Notes: generated by a model not told the origin, from the sequence alone. 64,000 bases of DNA from Sinorhizobium sp. A49 (GCF_002002725.1 NZ_MUNW01000049.1:62001-126000), one strand, 5' to 3'; positions 43,529 to 52,963 are shown, numbered from the stretch's first letter. Numbers and translations: made by a program.

Positions 43529-45928
43529 ATGGAAGAGCAGAAACTTTCGACCGCCACGCTGAAATCTCTGAAAGATCTGGAGCGGCAGGTGCTCTGGCAT
43601 GCATGCTGGATGATCCACAACGCCAATCACATCCGGGAAAAAGGCGAGGTGAAAGTCGGCGGGCACCAGGCGTCTTCCGCGTCGATCACCTCGATCATGA
43701 CGGCACTTTATTTCCATATCCTCAGGCCGGGAGATCGGGTCGCGGTCAAGCCGCATGCGGCCCCGGTCTTCCATGCGATCCAGTATCTGATGGGCAACCA
43801 GACGCGCGAGAAGCTGCAGAATTTCCGCGGCTTCGGTGGTGCGCAATCCTATCCCAGCCGCACCAAGGATATCGACGACGTCGATTTTTCGACCGGCTCC
43901 GTCGGCCTCGGTGTCGGCATTACCGCCTTCGCCTCGATCATTCAGGATTACATCGCGTCCAAACCCTGGGCACAGAACAAGAGCGACGGCCGCATGATCG
44001 CACTCGTCGGCGATGCGGAGCTCGATGAAGGCAATATCTATGAGTGCCTGCAGGAGGGCTGGAAACACGATCTGCGCAACACCTGGTGGGTCATCGACTA
44101 CAACCGCCAGAGCCTCGACGGCGTCGTTCGCGAGGGCCTGTGGCAGCGGATAGAGGCGATCTTCACCGCTTTCGGCTGGGACGTGAAGGTCGTCAAATAC
44201 GGCTCCCTGCAGCAGGCGGCCTTCAAGGAACCCGGCGGCGAGACGCTGCGCGCCTGGATAGACCGCTGCCCCAACCAGCTCTATTCGGCGCTGACCTTCC
44301 AGGGTGGGGCCGCGTGGCGCAAGCGGCTTCAGGACGAAATCGGCGACCAGGGCAATGTCAGCAAGCTGCTTGCTTCGCGCAACGACGAGGAACTGTCGGA
44401 ACTGATGAGCAATCTCGGCGGTCATTGCATCCAGACGCTCGCCGAGACCTTTGCCAGCATCGACCATGATCGCCCCACGGTCTTTCTCGCCTATACGATC
44501 AAAGGCTGGGGAACGCCGCTCGCCGGCCACAAGGACAACCACGCCGGCCTGATGACCAAGGCGCAGATGCAGGATTTCCAGCAGAAGGTTGGTGTGCGGG
44601 CCGGGGAGGAATGGGATGAGTTTGCGGCGGTCGCCGATGCGGGCGCTGCGAAGGCATTTCTGAAGACCGTACCATTCTTTGCCAAGGGCACAAGGCGGTT
44701 CAAGTCGGACCCGGTGCCATCGGCCGGTCCGGTGTTGCTCGACGATCGCGAGCTGTCGACGCAGGCGGGCTTCGGCAAGATCCTCGATGCGCTGGCGCAA
44801 CGCGACGATGCACTCGCCAGCCGCATCGTGACGATGGCGCCCGATGTGACCGTCTCGACCAATCTCGGCCCCTGGGTCAACCGGCGCGGACTTTTTGCCC
44901 GCGACATGCAGGCCGACACGTTCCGCGACGAAAAGGTTCCCTCGGTACAGAAATGGGTCTTCGGTCCCGGCGGCCAGCATATCGAACTCGGCATCGCCGA
45001 GATGAATCTCTTCCTGCTGCTGGGTGCGGCCGGTCTTTCCCACTCGGTATTCGGTGAACGCCTGCTGCCGATCGGCACGGTCTACGACCCGTTCGTCGCC
45101 CGCGGGCTCGATGCTCTCAACTATGCGTGCTACCAGGACGCGCGGTTCATGATCGTCGGCACGCCGTCGGGCGTCACACTGGCGCCGGAGGGCGGTGCTC
45201 ACCAGTCGATCGGCTCGCAACTGATCGGCATGAGCCAGGACGGGCTTGCCAGTTTCGAGCCTGCCTATCTTGACGAACTCTCCGTGATCATGGACTGGTC
45301 CTTCGACTACATGCAGCGCGACGGCGATGCCGTGCATGACGAACGCACGTGGCTGCGCGATACGACCGGCGGCTCGGTCTACCTGCGGCTGACCACACGC
45401 CCGCTCGAACAGATGCAGCGTCGCGAAGATGCAGTCTTCCGCCAGGGTGTGATCGACGGCGCCTACTGGCTGCGCGAGCCACGACCGAACACGCAGCTGG
45501 TGCTGGCCTATCAGGGGTGCGTCGCGCCTGAAGTGCTGATGGCGGCCGGGCGGCTGGCCGAGCGCCACCGCGATGTCGCGGTGCTGGCGGTGACATCAGC
45601 CGATCGGCTCAACGCCGGCTGGACGGCGGCCCAGCGGGCGCGGCGGCACGGCCACAACAGCGCCGAAAGCCATATCGAGGCGCTGCTGGCACCGCTCTCC
45701 GATGCCTGCGAGATCATTACCGTGACCGATGGCCATCCGGCCACGCTCGGCTGGTTCGGATCGGTGCACGGTCACCGCACCGTTTCGCTCGGTGTCGAGC
45801 ATTTCGGGCAGACGGGCACGATCGCCGACCTTTACGCCCATTTCGGCATCGACACGGACTCGATCATCGAAGCGGCCGAAGCGGTCGCTCTCGGCCGCAA
45901 TCGCCGCAAGTTTAGGCAGGCCGGATAG
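43529..45928 (+). CDS. Homodimeric 2-oxoacid dehydrogenase E1 (AceE/MdeB-like)
   Basis: A 799-residue ThDP enzyme of the AceE type, shorter than E. coli AceE (887). Visible: KVGGHQASSASITSIMTALYF in pattern, the ThDP/Mg motif GDAELDEGNIYECL ending in DYNRQSLDG, the second-domain GPGGQHIELGIAEMN with the catalytic Glu, and AGLSHSVFGERLLPIG. It decarboxylates a 2-oxoacid, passing the acyl group to a lipoyl E2. No E2, E3 or methionine gamma-lyase gene is nearby. The divergent Lrp gene suggests an alpha-ketobutyrate-type substrate, as for MdeB. GGGAGGAG precedes the ATG. Confidence 0.85.
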   Translation: MEEQKLSTATLKSLKDLERQVLWHACWMIHNANHIREKGEVKVGGHQASSASITSIMTALYFHILRPGDRVAVKPHAAPVFHAIQYLMGNQTREKLQNFRGFGGAQSYPSRTKDIDDVDFSTGSVGLGVGITAFASIIQDYIASKPWAQNKSDGRMIALVGDAELDEGNIYECLQEGWKHDLRNTWWVIDYNRQSLDGVVREGLWQRIEAIFTAFGWDVKVVKYGSLQQAAFKEPGGETLRAWIDRCPNQLYSALTFQGGAAWRKRLQDEIGDQGNVSKLLASRNDEELSELMSNLGGHCIQTLAETFASIDHDRPTVFLAYTIKGWGTPLAGHKDNHAGLMTKAQMQDFQQKVGVRAGEEWDEFAAVADAGAAKAFLKTVPFFAKGTRRFKSDPVPSAGPVLLDDRELSTQAGFGKILDALAQRDDALASRIVTMAPDVTVSTNLGPWVNRRGLFARDMQADTFRDEKVPSVQKWVFGPGGQHIELGIAEMNLFLLLGAAGLSHSVFGERLLPIGTVYDPFVARGLDALNYACYQDARFMIVGTPSGVTLAPEGGAHQSIGSQLIGMSQDGLASFEPAYLDELSVIMDWSFDYMQRDGDAVHDERTWLRDTTGGSVYLRLTTRPLEQMQRREDAVFRQGVIDGAYWLREPRPNTQLVLAYQGCVAPEVLMAAGRLAERHRDVAVLAVTSADRLNAGWTAAQRARRHGHNSAESHIEALLAPLSDACEIITVTDGHPATLGWFGSVHGHRTVSLGVEHFGQTGTIADLYAHFGIDTDSIIEAAEAVALGRNRRKFRQAG

Positions 45929-45982
45929 GAGCGCCACGACCGGGGTGCCGGAGCACCTCGCACCCACCGTTTCCGATAAGGG

Positions 45983-47944
45983 TCAGCCGACAAAAGCGCG
46001 CCGCAGAAGGCCGGCCATCGATGCGCGCAAGCTGCCACGCTCGGCAATTTGGGCGCGCGACACGCCAAACAGCAGGCTCAGGATGCCGTTGCGTTGTTCG
46101 GTTGTCGGCAGGATCGTCAATCCGCCGCCGGCTTCATGGATTTCGGCAATGCGGACCCAGCCGATCTGAGGCAGGTAGACCGCTGCATCATCTGTTCGCG
46201 TAGCGTCCAGGCCCGGAATGCGGACGCGGTCCGCCGACAGTCCGCCTATGCTGACGTCGACGGTCTGCCCGGCCTGGCGATACTGCCCGTCCAGTGACAC
46301 GTCGATGACCTCCTCCTGCCCGTATCGTGGCAGTTCGATGCAGACGAGCAGGCTGACGAAGGCGATGGTCATCGATACCAGGGACCAGACGAGATTTAGG
46401 ATCTCGCGCTCGGAAAAATCCGTGGGCGCGTTCCACGCGAGCACCGTCTGCAGCACCGAAAGACCGGAAAGCACCGTCACCAGGCCGAAGAAGAGCGCCG
46501 TCGGCAGGTGTACGCGCATGCGCGCACGGTCGCCGCCTTTCTCCGTCACCTTGAAGGGGCGGCCGAATGGACGGCGGATCGCCTGCAGCAGCGTAAGCGT
46601 GACCGGCAGCGCCGTCAGCGCATGGGTTACCTCGGTAAACAGCGGCAAGGTCCGTTTTCCCGAGATCCAGGATGCGTAGACCCAGAACACCAGCAATGAC
46701 GAGATGCCGTATTTCATGAACAGAAGCTCGTCGGCCTGAAGCGCGGAAATGCCGAAGAGCCAGTAAATCGACGGCGCGAAAAGCAGGCAGAGAATGAAAG
46801 GCTTCGACAGCCAGCAAAACAGACCGTGCAGATAATGGAAGCGCTGCCGCAGGGTGAACCGACCGCGCCACAGCGGGCCATCCTTCAGCAGGCCGATCTG
46901 GATCGTCCCGAGGCACCACCGGGTTCGCTGGGTGATGTATTCCGGAATGCCCTCGGCCGACAGGCCGACGCTGAGTTTCTCGTTCAGCCATCGGGTAATG
47001 TAGCCGCGTTCCATCAGGCGGTAGCTGAGCAACATGTCCTCGGAGAGTGCCTCATGCGGGAAGCCCCCGATCTCGTTGACCATGGAGCGGCGCACGACGA
47101 AGCTGGTGCCGACGCAAAAGGCGCATTCCACCGCGTCCTTGGCCGGTTGGAACGTATCGAAAAACACCCGCTGATCGTCGACGAAGCTCGACGCGATGTG
47201 CAGGTTGTGCTGGATCGGGTCGGCGTTGAAGTAGAACTGCGGTGTCTGGACGATGCCGATACGCTGGTTTCTGAACAGGCCGACGACGCGCTTGAGGAAG
47301 TTGGCCTGCGGCGCGAAGTCCGCATCGAGGACCATGATCAGTTCGGACGGTCGCTCCTTGTTCGTCAGTTGCAGCGCGTTGTTCAGATTGCCGGCCTTGG
47401 CATGCCGGTTGTCCGGGCGCGTGATGTAGTTGACGCCGATGGTCTCGCAGTATTCGCGCACTTCGGGGCGGCGGGTGTCGTCGCAGACATAGACCTGGAA
47501 ATCCGGGTAATCCATTGCCTTGGCGCAAACGGCGGATTTTTCCAGAATATGGATCGGCTCGTTGTAAGTGCAGATGAAAACGGCCACCGATGGATAGCGG
47601 CCGCTTGCGGCAAGTTCGCTCTCTGCGGCATCCGCCTCGGCCGTCCAGTCCGTGGTGCGGCAAAGGATCAGGACGGAGGCGACGGCGTATACGATCGATA
47701 TCGCCTCAAACAAAAAATAGACATAGGGCCAGAGGCTTTCCGCTGTCGGTTCCAGGTCGGGCAGGGTGTCGAGCAGTCGCCAGCAGAGATAGAGCGCGAG
47801 CGATGCTGCGGTGACGATGCTGAAGGCAACCCTTTCCAGCGGGTTTCGCGGATCTGCCAGGGCGGCAAGCGCCAGGAACGCCAGTGCAACGCCCAGATCG
47901 AACAGAAGGACGCTTGTGAGATCGGAATCGAAGCGGAAAAACAT
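45983..47944 (-). CDS. BcsA-like family 2 glycosyltransferase (cellulose/beta-glucan synthase)
   Basis: A 653-residue inner-membrane synthase: N-terminal spans, a GT-A domain with VAVFICTYNEP, CDDT, DAD (VLDADFAPQ), SED (EALSEDMLLSYRL) and the processive motif QRTRW, then further spans and a C-terminal PilZ-like tail. The tail keeps DVSIGG (DxSxxG) but has no RxxxR arginine pair, so c-di-GMP control is doubtful. It should polymerise UDP-glucose into a beta-glucan and extrude it. It follows the hydrolase-like gene by 8 bases. No bcsB or bcsC accompanies it. Confidence 0.87.
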   Translation of the reverse strand: MFFRFDSDLTSVLLFDLGVALAFLALAALADPRNPLERVAFSIVTAASLALYLCWRLLDTLPDLEPTAESLWPYVYFLFEAISIVYAVASVLILCRTTDWTAEADAAESELAASGRYPSVAVFICTYNEPIHILEKSAVCAKAMDYPDFQVYVCDDTRRPEVREYCETIGVNYITRPDNRHAKAGNLNNALQLTNKERPSELIMVLDADFAPQANFLKRVVGLFRNQRIGIVQTPQFYFNADPIQHNLHIASSFVDDQRVFFDTFQPAKDAVECAFCVGTSFVVRRSMVNEIGGFPHEALSEDMLLSYRLMERGYITRWLNEKLSVGLSAEGIPEYITQRTRWCLGTIQIGLLKDGPLWRGRFTLRQRFHYLHGLFCWLSKPFILCLLFAPSIYWLFGISALQADELLFMKYGISSLLVFWVYASWISGKRTLPLFTEVTHALTALPVTLTLLQAIRRPFGRPFKVTEKGGDRARMRVHLPTALFFGLVTVLSGLSVLQTVLAWNAPTDFSEREILNLVWSLVSMTIAFVSLLVCIELPRYGQEEVIDVSLDGQYRQAGQTVDVSIGGLSADRVRIPGLDATRTDDAAVYLPQIGWVRIAEIHEAGGGLTILPTTEQRNGILSLLFGVSRAQIAERGSLRASMAGLLRRAFVG

Positions 47945-47952
47945 GGCAGCTC

Positions 47953-49197
47953 TCAATTGGCTCGGAAGGGGTTGAAAGCCGTGGCTGCGAGAACGGCCCA
48001 GGCCGTGGCGCCCAGATGCGGCCGTCTGTAGTAACGAAACGCCTCCCCGACACCCGCAGCGTCGATCGTAAGCCCGGTCGATATTTCCTCGTCGCGGGTA
48101 GCAAACAGCCAACCTGACGCCGCATCGCGATTGTCCAGCACGCTTTCCATCAATCCTTCGGCGCGCTCTTCGTCACCCTCCAACCGAAACATCAGCGCTG
48201 CCTGCGCGGTTCCTTCGATCCAGATCCCGTCCCGGTCGTCGTTGAAGTCGTAGCCGCCCGGGACTGCGAGTTTGGCATCGATGCGCAAGGGCACTTCGTT
48301 CCAGCCCGCCGGTCGCTCGCCCGCAGGCATGACCATCAGCGGCCATATCTGCACGTCGAGAACGGTGATGCCGTTGCGCACCGGCTTGCCTGACGTGTCG
48401 GTGCCGATCAGGAAGCCTTGCTCCCCGTCAAACATGCTCGTGACGAAATGCAGGGTCGAGCGCGCAAGGGGGTCCCATTGCGGGTCTCCGGTTTCCGACT
48501 TCAGCCAGCGCGCGACGGCAAGCGCATCGATATTGTGTTCCGTCGATTTCCACAGGATCGGCTTTGATGCCGGGTCAAAACCGAAATATCCGCCGGTCAG
48601 GCCGGCGTCGTCTTCACGAAGTCCGCTCTTCAACCATGCGCCGAGATCGATGGCACCCGCGAGATAGGCAGGCTCGCGGGTGCGGGCATGAAGCTGGAGC
48701 AGGGCGAGTGCTGCCCAGGCGACATTTCCAAGGGCGGTGCTGACCTGATATTCGTCTTCGGCCCAATGGCTCCCCTCGGCATCCCACCATCCAGGGAGCG
48801 CAACCGGCACGGTGATTTCGCCGCTCCGGTAGGCGTTGCGCAGGCGGCCGTCGCGAAATTGCCGATCTGTCTTCGATGCGGCCAGCAATGCGTCACCGAT
48901 CGATCTGGCTGCGCCAATCCTGCCGCAGGCAAGCAAGGCCATGGCTGCAAGCGCATTGTCGTAGGTAAACGCCGCCGTAGCCAGCGGCTGCGGCAAGGCT
49001 GTTTCGTTCGGTCCCGGCCGATAACTTGGGATGAAGCCGACCGCGGGAGGCTGCCCGACCGTTTCGTGCTGCGCGGCTGCGATCGCATCACAAAGCTCCC
49101 GCGCCGCGCCCTCGGCGGCTGTGGCGGGCGAGGCAAGGCAGGCAAGGCAGGCGAGCGCCATGGCCCGTGATCCCAGGGTGAGGGGTGAGCGAGACAT
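47953..49197 (-). CDS. Secreted (alpha/alpha)6 glycosidase-like protein of a glucan operon
   Basis: A 414-residue exported protein with a signal peptide (ALACLACLASPATA). The mature part consists of repeated helical hairpins with TYDNALAAMALLACGR, STALGNVAWAALALLQLH, WKSTEHNIDALAVARWLK and GYDFNDDRDGIWIEGTAQAAL, a six-hairpin glycosidase-type toroid. Acidic residues in these repeats could be catalytic. It occupies the position of the BcsZ endoglucanase in cellulose operons but is not clearly GH8. GAGG precedes the ATG at 49197. It may trim or edit the polymer made by the adjacent synthase. Confidence 0.72.
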   Translation of the reverse strand: MSRSPLTLGSRAMALACLACLASPATAAEGAARELCDAIAAAQHETVGQPPAVGFIPSYRPGPNETALPQPLATAAFTYDNALAAMALLACGRIGAARSIGDALLAASKTDRQFRDGRLRNAYRSGEITVPVALPGWWDAEGSHWAEDEYQVSTALGNVAWAALALLQLHARTREPAYLAGAIDLGAWLKSGLREDDAGLTGGYFGFDPASKPILWKSTEHNIDALAVARWLKSETGDPQWDPLARSTLHFVTSMFDGEQGFLIGTDTSGKPVRNGITVLDVQIWPLMVMPAGERPAGWNEVPLRIDAKLAVPGGYDFNDDRDGIWIEGTAQAALMFRLEGDEERAEGLMESVLDNRDAASGWLFATRDEEISTGLTIDAAGVGEAFRYYRRPHLGATAWAVLAATAFNPFRAN

Positions 49198-49217
49198 CAG
49201 CCGAAACCTCACAAACG

Positions 49218-50651
49218 TCAGAGCGCTTTCGCTTGGATGCTTGTGCTGTCGGGCTTCATCGCCACGGCCAGCGTGGTGTTGGCGGCAAGGCGGGCACCGC
49301 GGGGCGAAACACGCGTGATCCTCGCCTGCTCGCTCGGGCCGGCTACGGGAGCGTCCGTAAACGCCGCCAGGTGCTGCCGGAGCTGACCGGCATAACCGGC
49401 AAGCGCGCTCGACGTGTTGTCGAACTGGCGGCGGGTCCACACGACCCAGGTTTTCGGCATGCTGACAGTCACCCACGTGCCGACGCCGCAGAACTTGTTC
49501 ACGACCCCATTGTCCGAATGCGCTTCATCGGGGGCTATGAACGCGTAGAGTTCGCGCCGTTCCGTCGGCGGAAATGGCACGGCATAGTCGAGATCGACCC
49601 GCTCCGTCGTCTTTGGCACCAGTCGCTCGACACGGCCAAGAACCGGACTGTCCCAGCCGTCGGCCTCCACCGTGACGCTTGCGCCCAATGACAGGCTTTG
49701 TGCCTGGCGCTCGGAGAAGATGGCAACGACGAAGGCATCGGCACAACTGACGGATTCGGCCAGAGTATCGCCACCGCTGACCTGCTTTCCGACCTGTGCC
49801 ACGGTCTTGAAGAGCTTTGCCTGCGTGGAGATCGCCACATCGGCTCGAACGAGCTTGGCGATGCGTTCTTCTTCCGCTTTCGCCAGAGCCTTCAGCTGGT
49901 CGATGCGCGCCTGGATGGTTGCAGTCTGGATGCTGATCTGCGAACGGTCGGCCTTCACATTGCGGATTTCTCGCTGAAGGTCCTGCAACGATTGCTGCTC
50001 GCCGCCGACAAAGATGCCCGAGCGGGCATTGCCGAGATCCGCACTCAACATCTCGACCCGCAATCTGGCCGCTACGATCTTCGTATCCTCAAGTCTCAGC
50101 GTATTGGCAAGCTCATCCCGGTTGCCGGCGATCACGCCCTTTTTCACGAGACCGAGTTTTCGCTCCGCGGCGTTCTTCTCGTTGGCGGACGACAGGCTGA
50201 CGATTTCCAGGTGGGCTTGCGCGTTGCGCAGGTCGTTGTCTGAGCGAATGATGATCGCCGCCTGTTGGCGGTTCAAGTCTCGTTCGAGATCGGCGATGCG
50301 GCGGAGATAATCCGCGTGGATCGACTGCTTGAGCGCCAGATCGTTCTGAAGCGACGTCAGCTCGATCGTCAGGCCGATCAACGTCGAGCGGTCGACGCGG
50401 TCGTTTTCGATCGTTGCAAGTGGGAGGTTGCCGTCGCCTCCCGTGTTGACCTCGACGACGCGCCCGCCGATAGGCGAGGTGATCGAAACGACCGGGGCGT
50501 TGGTGACGGCACGTGTCGTCGATGATGAGAAGACCGGCGGTGCAATCGTTGTCATGAATGTCGACCCGACAACACCGAGAACGCCAAGAGATAAAACTCT
50601 GACTGATTTAGTGTTATTTGTCGAAATTTCTTTGTTTGTCTTGGAAGACAT
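49218..50651 (-). CDS. HlyD-like membrane fusion protein of the glucan operon
   Basis: A 477-residue protein with one N-terminal membrane anchor (RVLSLGVLGVVGSTFMTTIA), a lipoyl half (VVSITSPIGGRVVEVNTGGDG), a very long coiled coil (about 100-280) and a beta-barrel domain (AESVSCADAFVVAIFSERQA, ASVTVEADGW). The architecture matches periplasmic adaptors such as those paired with curdlan or mixed-linkage glucan synthases. First gene of the operon, with GGAG before ATG 50651. It probably replaces BcsB as the periplasmic partner. Its first 100 bases are AT-rich. Confidence 0.82.
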   Translation of the reverse strand: MSSKTNKEISTNNTKSVRVLSLGVLGVVGSTFMTTIAPPVFSSSTTRAVTNAPVVSITSPIGGRVVEVNTGGDGNLPLATIENDRVDRSTLIGLTIELTSLQNDLALKQSIHADYLRRIADLERDLNRQQAAIIIRSDNDLRNAQAHLEIVSLSSANEKNAAERKLGLVKKGVIAGNRDELANTLRLEDTKIVAARLRVEMLSADLGNARSGIFVGGEQQSLQDLQREIRNVKADRSQISIQTATIQARIDQLKALAKAEEERIAKLVRADVAISTQAKLFKTVAQVGKQVSGGDTLAESVSCADAFVVAIFSERQAQSLSLGASVTVEADGWDSPVLGRVERLVPKTTERVDLDYAVPFPPTERRELYAFIAPDEAHSDNGVVNKFCGVGTWVTVSMPKTWVVWTRRQFDNTSSALAGYAGQLRQHLAAFTDAPVAGPSEQARITRVSPRGARLAANTTLAVAMKPDSTSIQAKAL

Positions 50652-51005
50652 AGCTTTAATCTCCAAAGGTGATTTTTATGCTACGCATCCTCCCATAGGT
50701 TTGAAGGGTTACACGCTGTTGATATCTCGTCAAGACGCAATATTAGCGAATTATTGATGAATATATACTCATTCACTGCATCGTTTAACGGCAACTGTCC
50801 TTGCGTTGGTCAGCTGCACAAGAAATAAGCGGCGCGCCAAATCGACCGATGGCGTTGGCGCAAATGACAAGGAGTGCCTACCGGCATGGGGCAACCGATC
50901 TTGCGCCCGGCTGTGCACAGGCCGCGTCCCGCATCAGAGCCGCCTTGTATGGCGCTGCTCCTACGCGGCAGGCACCTGCTGATGAAGGGCCGAGAGCGGC
51001 CGGCT
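50652..51005. other. AT-rich intergenic promoter region of the glucan operon
   Basis: A 354-base gap, clearly poorer in GC than its surroundings between about 50660 and 50790 (AATATTAGCGAATTATTGA and similar). It must hold the promoter for the minus-strand glucan operon. AT-rich islands of this kind are targets of MucR/Ros-type zinc-finger regulators in rhizobia. No gene is seen. Confidence 0.45.
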
Positions 51006-52136
51006 TCAGCGCCCGTATTTCCGCATGACCTCGAGAAGGCGGCCGTGCTTGATCGCCTCGATCTTGAACCGGTCGTGCGCCGTACCGCCTGAATCTTCCG
51101 CCGCCAGCATGGCATTGACCACCGCCTCTTCGACGCTGTCGACCGTGGCCAGATAGACGGGGTCGAGCATTTCGTCATTGACGATTTCGAGCTTCAGCCG
51201 CGGCGGGGCACGGTGCGCCATCGGCTGCGGATTGGCGGTCGAAAACGCCAGGAAGATATCGCCGGAATTGTTTCCGCCGGGCGTGCCGTTGCGGCCGATG
51301 CCGATCGCCGCGCGGCGGGCAAGACGCTGAAGTTGGTGCGGGGCCATCGGCAGATCGGTGGCGATGACGACGATGATCGAGCCGCGCTCCTGCATCTGGC
51401 TCTGTGGCGTGCCATCGCGCATGTGCTCGCCGACCGGTACGCCGCAGATCGTCAGCCAGTCGCGTTGGCCGTGGTTGGCCTGCACCAGCGTGCCGATCGT
51501 GTAGTCCCGTCCGCCAAACTCGACGACCCGCGAGGCGGTGCCGGTACCACCCTTGAAGCCATAGGCGATCATGCCGGTGCCGCCGCCGCAATTGCCTTCC
51601 TGGACCGGTCCGCCGGCGGCAGCATCAAGGGCGGCCTGCACCTCCGCTTCGCCAATGTGTTGGCCGTTGATATCGTTCAGCACGCCGTCGTAGGTTTCGG
51701 CGACCACCGGCATGATCCAGAGAAAATCGTCGCTGTCATAGGTGGAGGCATAGCGCTCCAGCATCCACTTGATCGTGGCGTGGTGGGTCATGCCGACCGC
51801 ATGGGTGTTGGTGATCATCACCGGCCCGAGGAAGAAGCCGCCATCCTCTATCCAGTGGGTTCCGGTCATTTCACCGTTGCCGTTGAAACGGTGCACGCCC
51901 GCATAAACGGGGACCGGTACGTCCGAGCCCGCATGCGGCAGGATGGCGGTGACCCCGGTTCTCACAGGGCGCTTGCGGCCCGGGCGCGGTTCGTCTTCCG
52001 AAATGGTATGGAAGCCGACGGCAATTCCCTCGACGTCGGTGATGGCATTGAAGTGGCCGGTGCGGCCCTTGAACGGCAGGCCGAGGTCCCGGGCGCGGGC
52101 TTTGGTGGTGGGCGTATTCTTGTTGTCCATGATCAT
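51006..52136 (-). CDS. P1-family aminopeptidase (DmpA/BapA-like)
   Basis: A 376-residue Ntn-type self-processing hydrolase. It begins with the family opening (ARDLGLPFKGRTGHFNAITDVEGIAVG in pattern), continues with VQEGNCGGGTGMIAYGFKGG and DWLTICGVPVGEH, and has the processing site GGNNSGDIFLAFST, with Ser291 as the likely N-terminal nucleophile. Family members release N-terminal L-, D- or beta-amino acids from amides and small peptides. The ATG overlaps the upstream permease stop (ATGA), so it is translationally coupled to the ABC transporter and probably acts on the imported solute. Confidence 0.87.
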   Translation of the reverse strand: MIMDNKNTPTTKARARDLGLPFKGRTGHFNAITDVEGIAVGFHTISEDEPRPGRKRPVRTGVTAILPHAGSDVPVPVYAGVHRFNGNGEMTGTHWIEDGGFFLGPVMITNTHAVGMTHHATIKWMLERYASTYDSDDFLWIMPVVAETYDGVLNDINGQHIGEAEVQAALDAAAGGPVQEGNCGGGTGMIAYGFKGGTGTASRVVEFGGRDYTIGTLVQANHGQRDWLTICGVPVGEHMRDGTPQSQMQERGSIIVVIATDLPMAPHQLQRLARRAAIGIGRNGTPGGNNSGDIFLAFSTANPQPMAHRAPPRLKLEIVNDEMLDPVYLATVDSVEEAVVNAMLAAEDSGGTAHDRFKIEAIKHGRLLEVMRKYGR

Positions 52137-52963
52137 TTCTGCCGGGAGCGGAGGTAGAGGCCGAGGGAGGCGACGACGAAGGAGAAGGTCAGCATCATCA
52201 CGGCGATCGCGTTGATCTCCGGCTTGATGCCGCGCCGAAGCATGGCGAAGATGAACATCGGCAGCGTGGTCACGTCGACGCCGGCGATGAAGTAGGTAAT
52301 GACCAGATCGTCCATCGAGATGATGAAGGCGAGCAGCGCGCCGCCGACGATACCGGGCAGGAGCTGCGGCAGCACCACGCGCCGAAAGGTCGTCCATTCG
52401 TCGGCGCCAAGATCTGCCGAAGCGTTTTCCAGTGTCCTGTCCATGCCGGCAAGCCGCGCCGAGACGACGATGAACACGTAGGAAATCAGGAAGGTGCACT
52501 GGCCGATGATGATCGTCGTCAGGCCGAGGTGGATGCCCGAATTGACGAAGAAGATCAAAAGCGCGATGCCAAGCACGATGTCGGGCATCAGCATCGGCAT
52601 GAACATGATGACCCGGTAGAAGCGCTGGCCGAGAAAGTCGAAACGGTAGAGGCCGATCGCGATCGCCGTGCCGAAGACGGTGGCGATCAGCGTCGTCGAG
52701 GTGGCGATGACAAGGCTGTTCCACACCGCCTGCAGGAGCTGGCCGGTTGATTCGATATAGAGCGCGTTTTCGGACACCGTCGTCTTGAAGCCCAGCACCT
52801 GAGCGTACCATTCGGTGGTGAAGCCGGTCCAGGTCATCATGTTGACCGGGTTCGAATTGAACGAATAGACGGCGATCACCACCAGCGGAATGTAGATGAA
52901 GGCGAAGAAGAGGCCGGTGTAGGCAACGAGGCCGCCGCGGAAGAGGGTTTGTGCGATCTTCAT
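52133..52963 (-). CDS. ABC transporter permease (PotC-like)
   Basis: A 276-residue membrane protein with six spans, starting MKIAQTLFRGGLVAYTGLFFAFIYIPLVV. The EAA loop reads ENASADLGADEWTTFRRVVLPQLLPGI in pattern, typical of polyamine/opine-class permeases. GAGG lies 6 bases before the ATG. It pairs with the PotB-like permease 8 bases upstream and with the PotA-like ATPase. Confidence 0.9.
   Translation of the reverse strand: MKIAQTLFRGGLVAYTGLFFAFIYIPLVVIAVYSFNSNPVNMMTWTGFTTEWYAQVLGFKTTVSENALYIESTGQLLQAVWNSLVIATSTTLIATVFGTAIAIGLYRFDFLGQRFYRVIMFMPMLMPDIVLGIALLIFFVNSGIHLGLTTIIIGQCTFLISYVFIVVSARLAGMDRTLENASADLGADEWTTFRRVVLPQLLPGIVGGALLAFIISMDDLVITYFIAGVDVTTLPMFIFAMLRRGIKPEINAIAVMMLTFSFVVASLGLYLRSRQK

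Noticed and set aside
47953-49197. Firm assignment to GH8 endoglucanase (BcsZ)
   Set aside because: The helical-toroid pattern fits, but the typical GH8 residues could not be aligned by eye, so only a generic (alpha/alpha)6 call was made.
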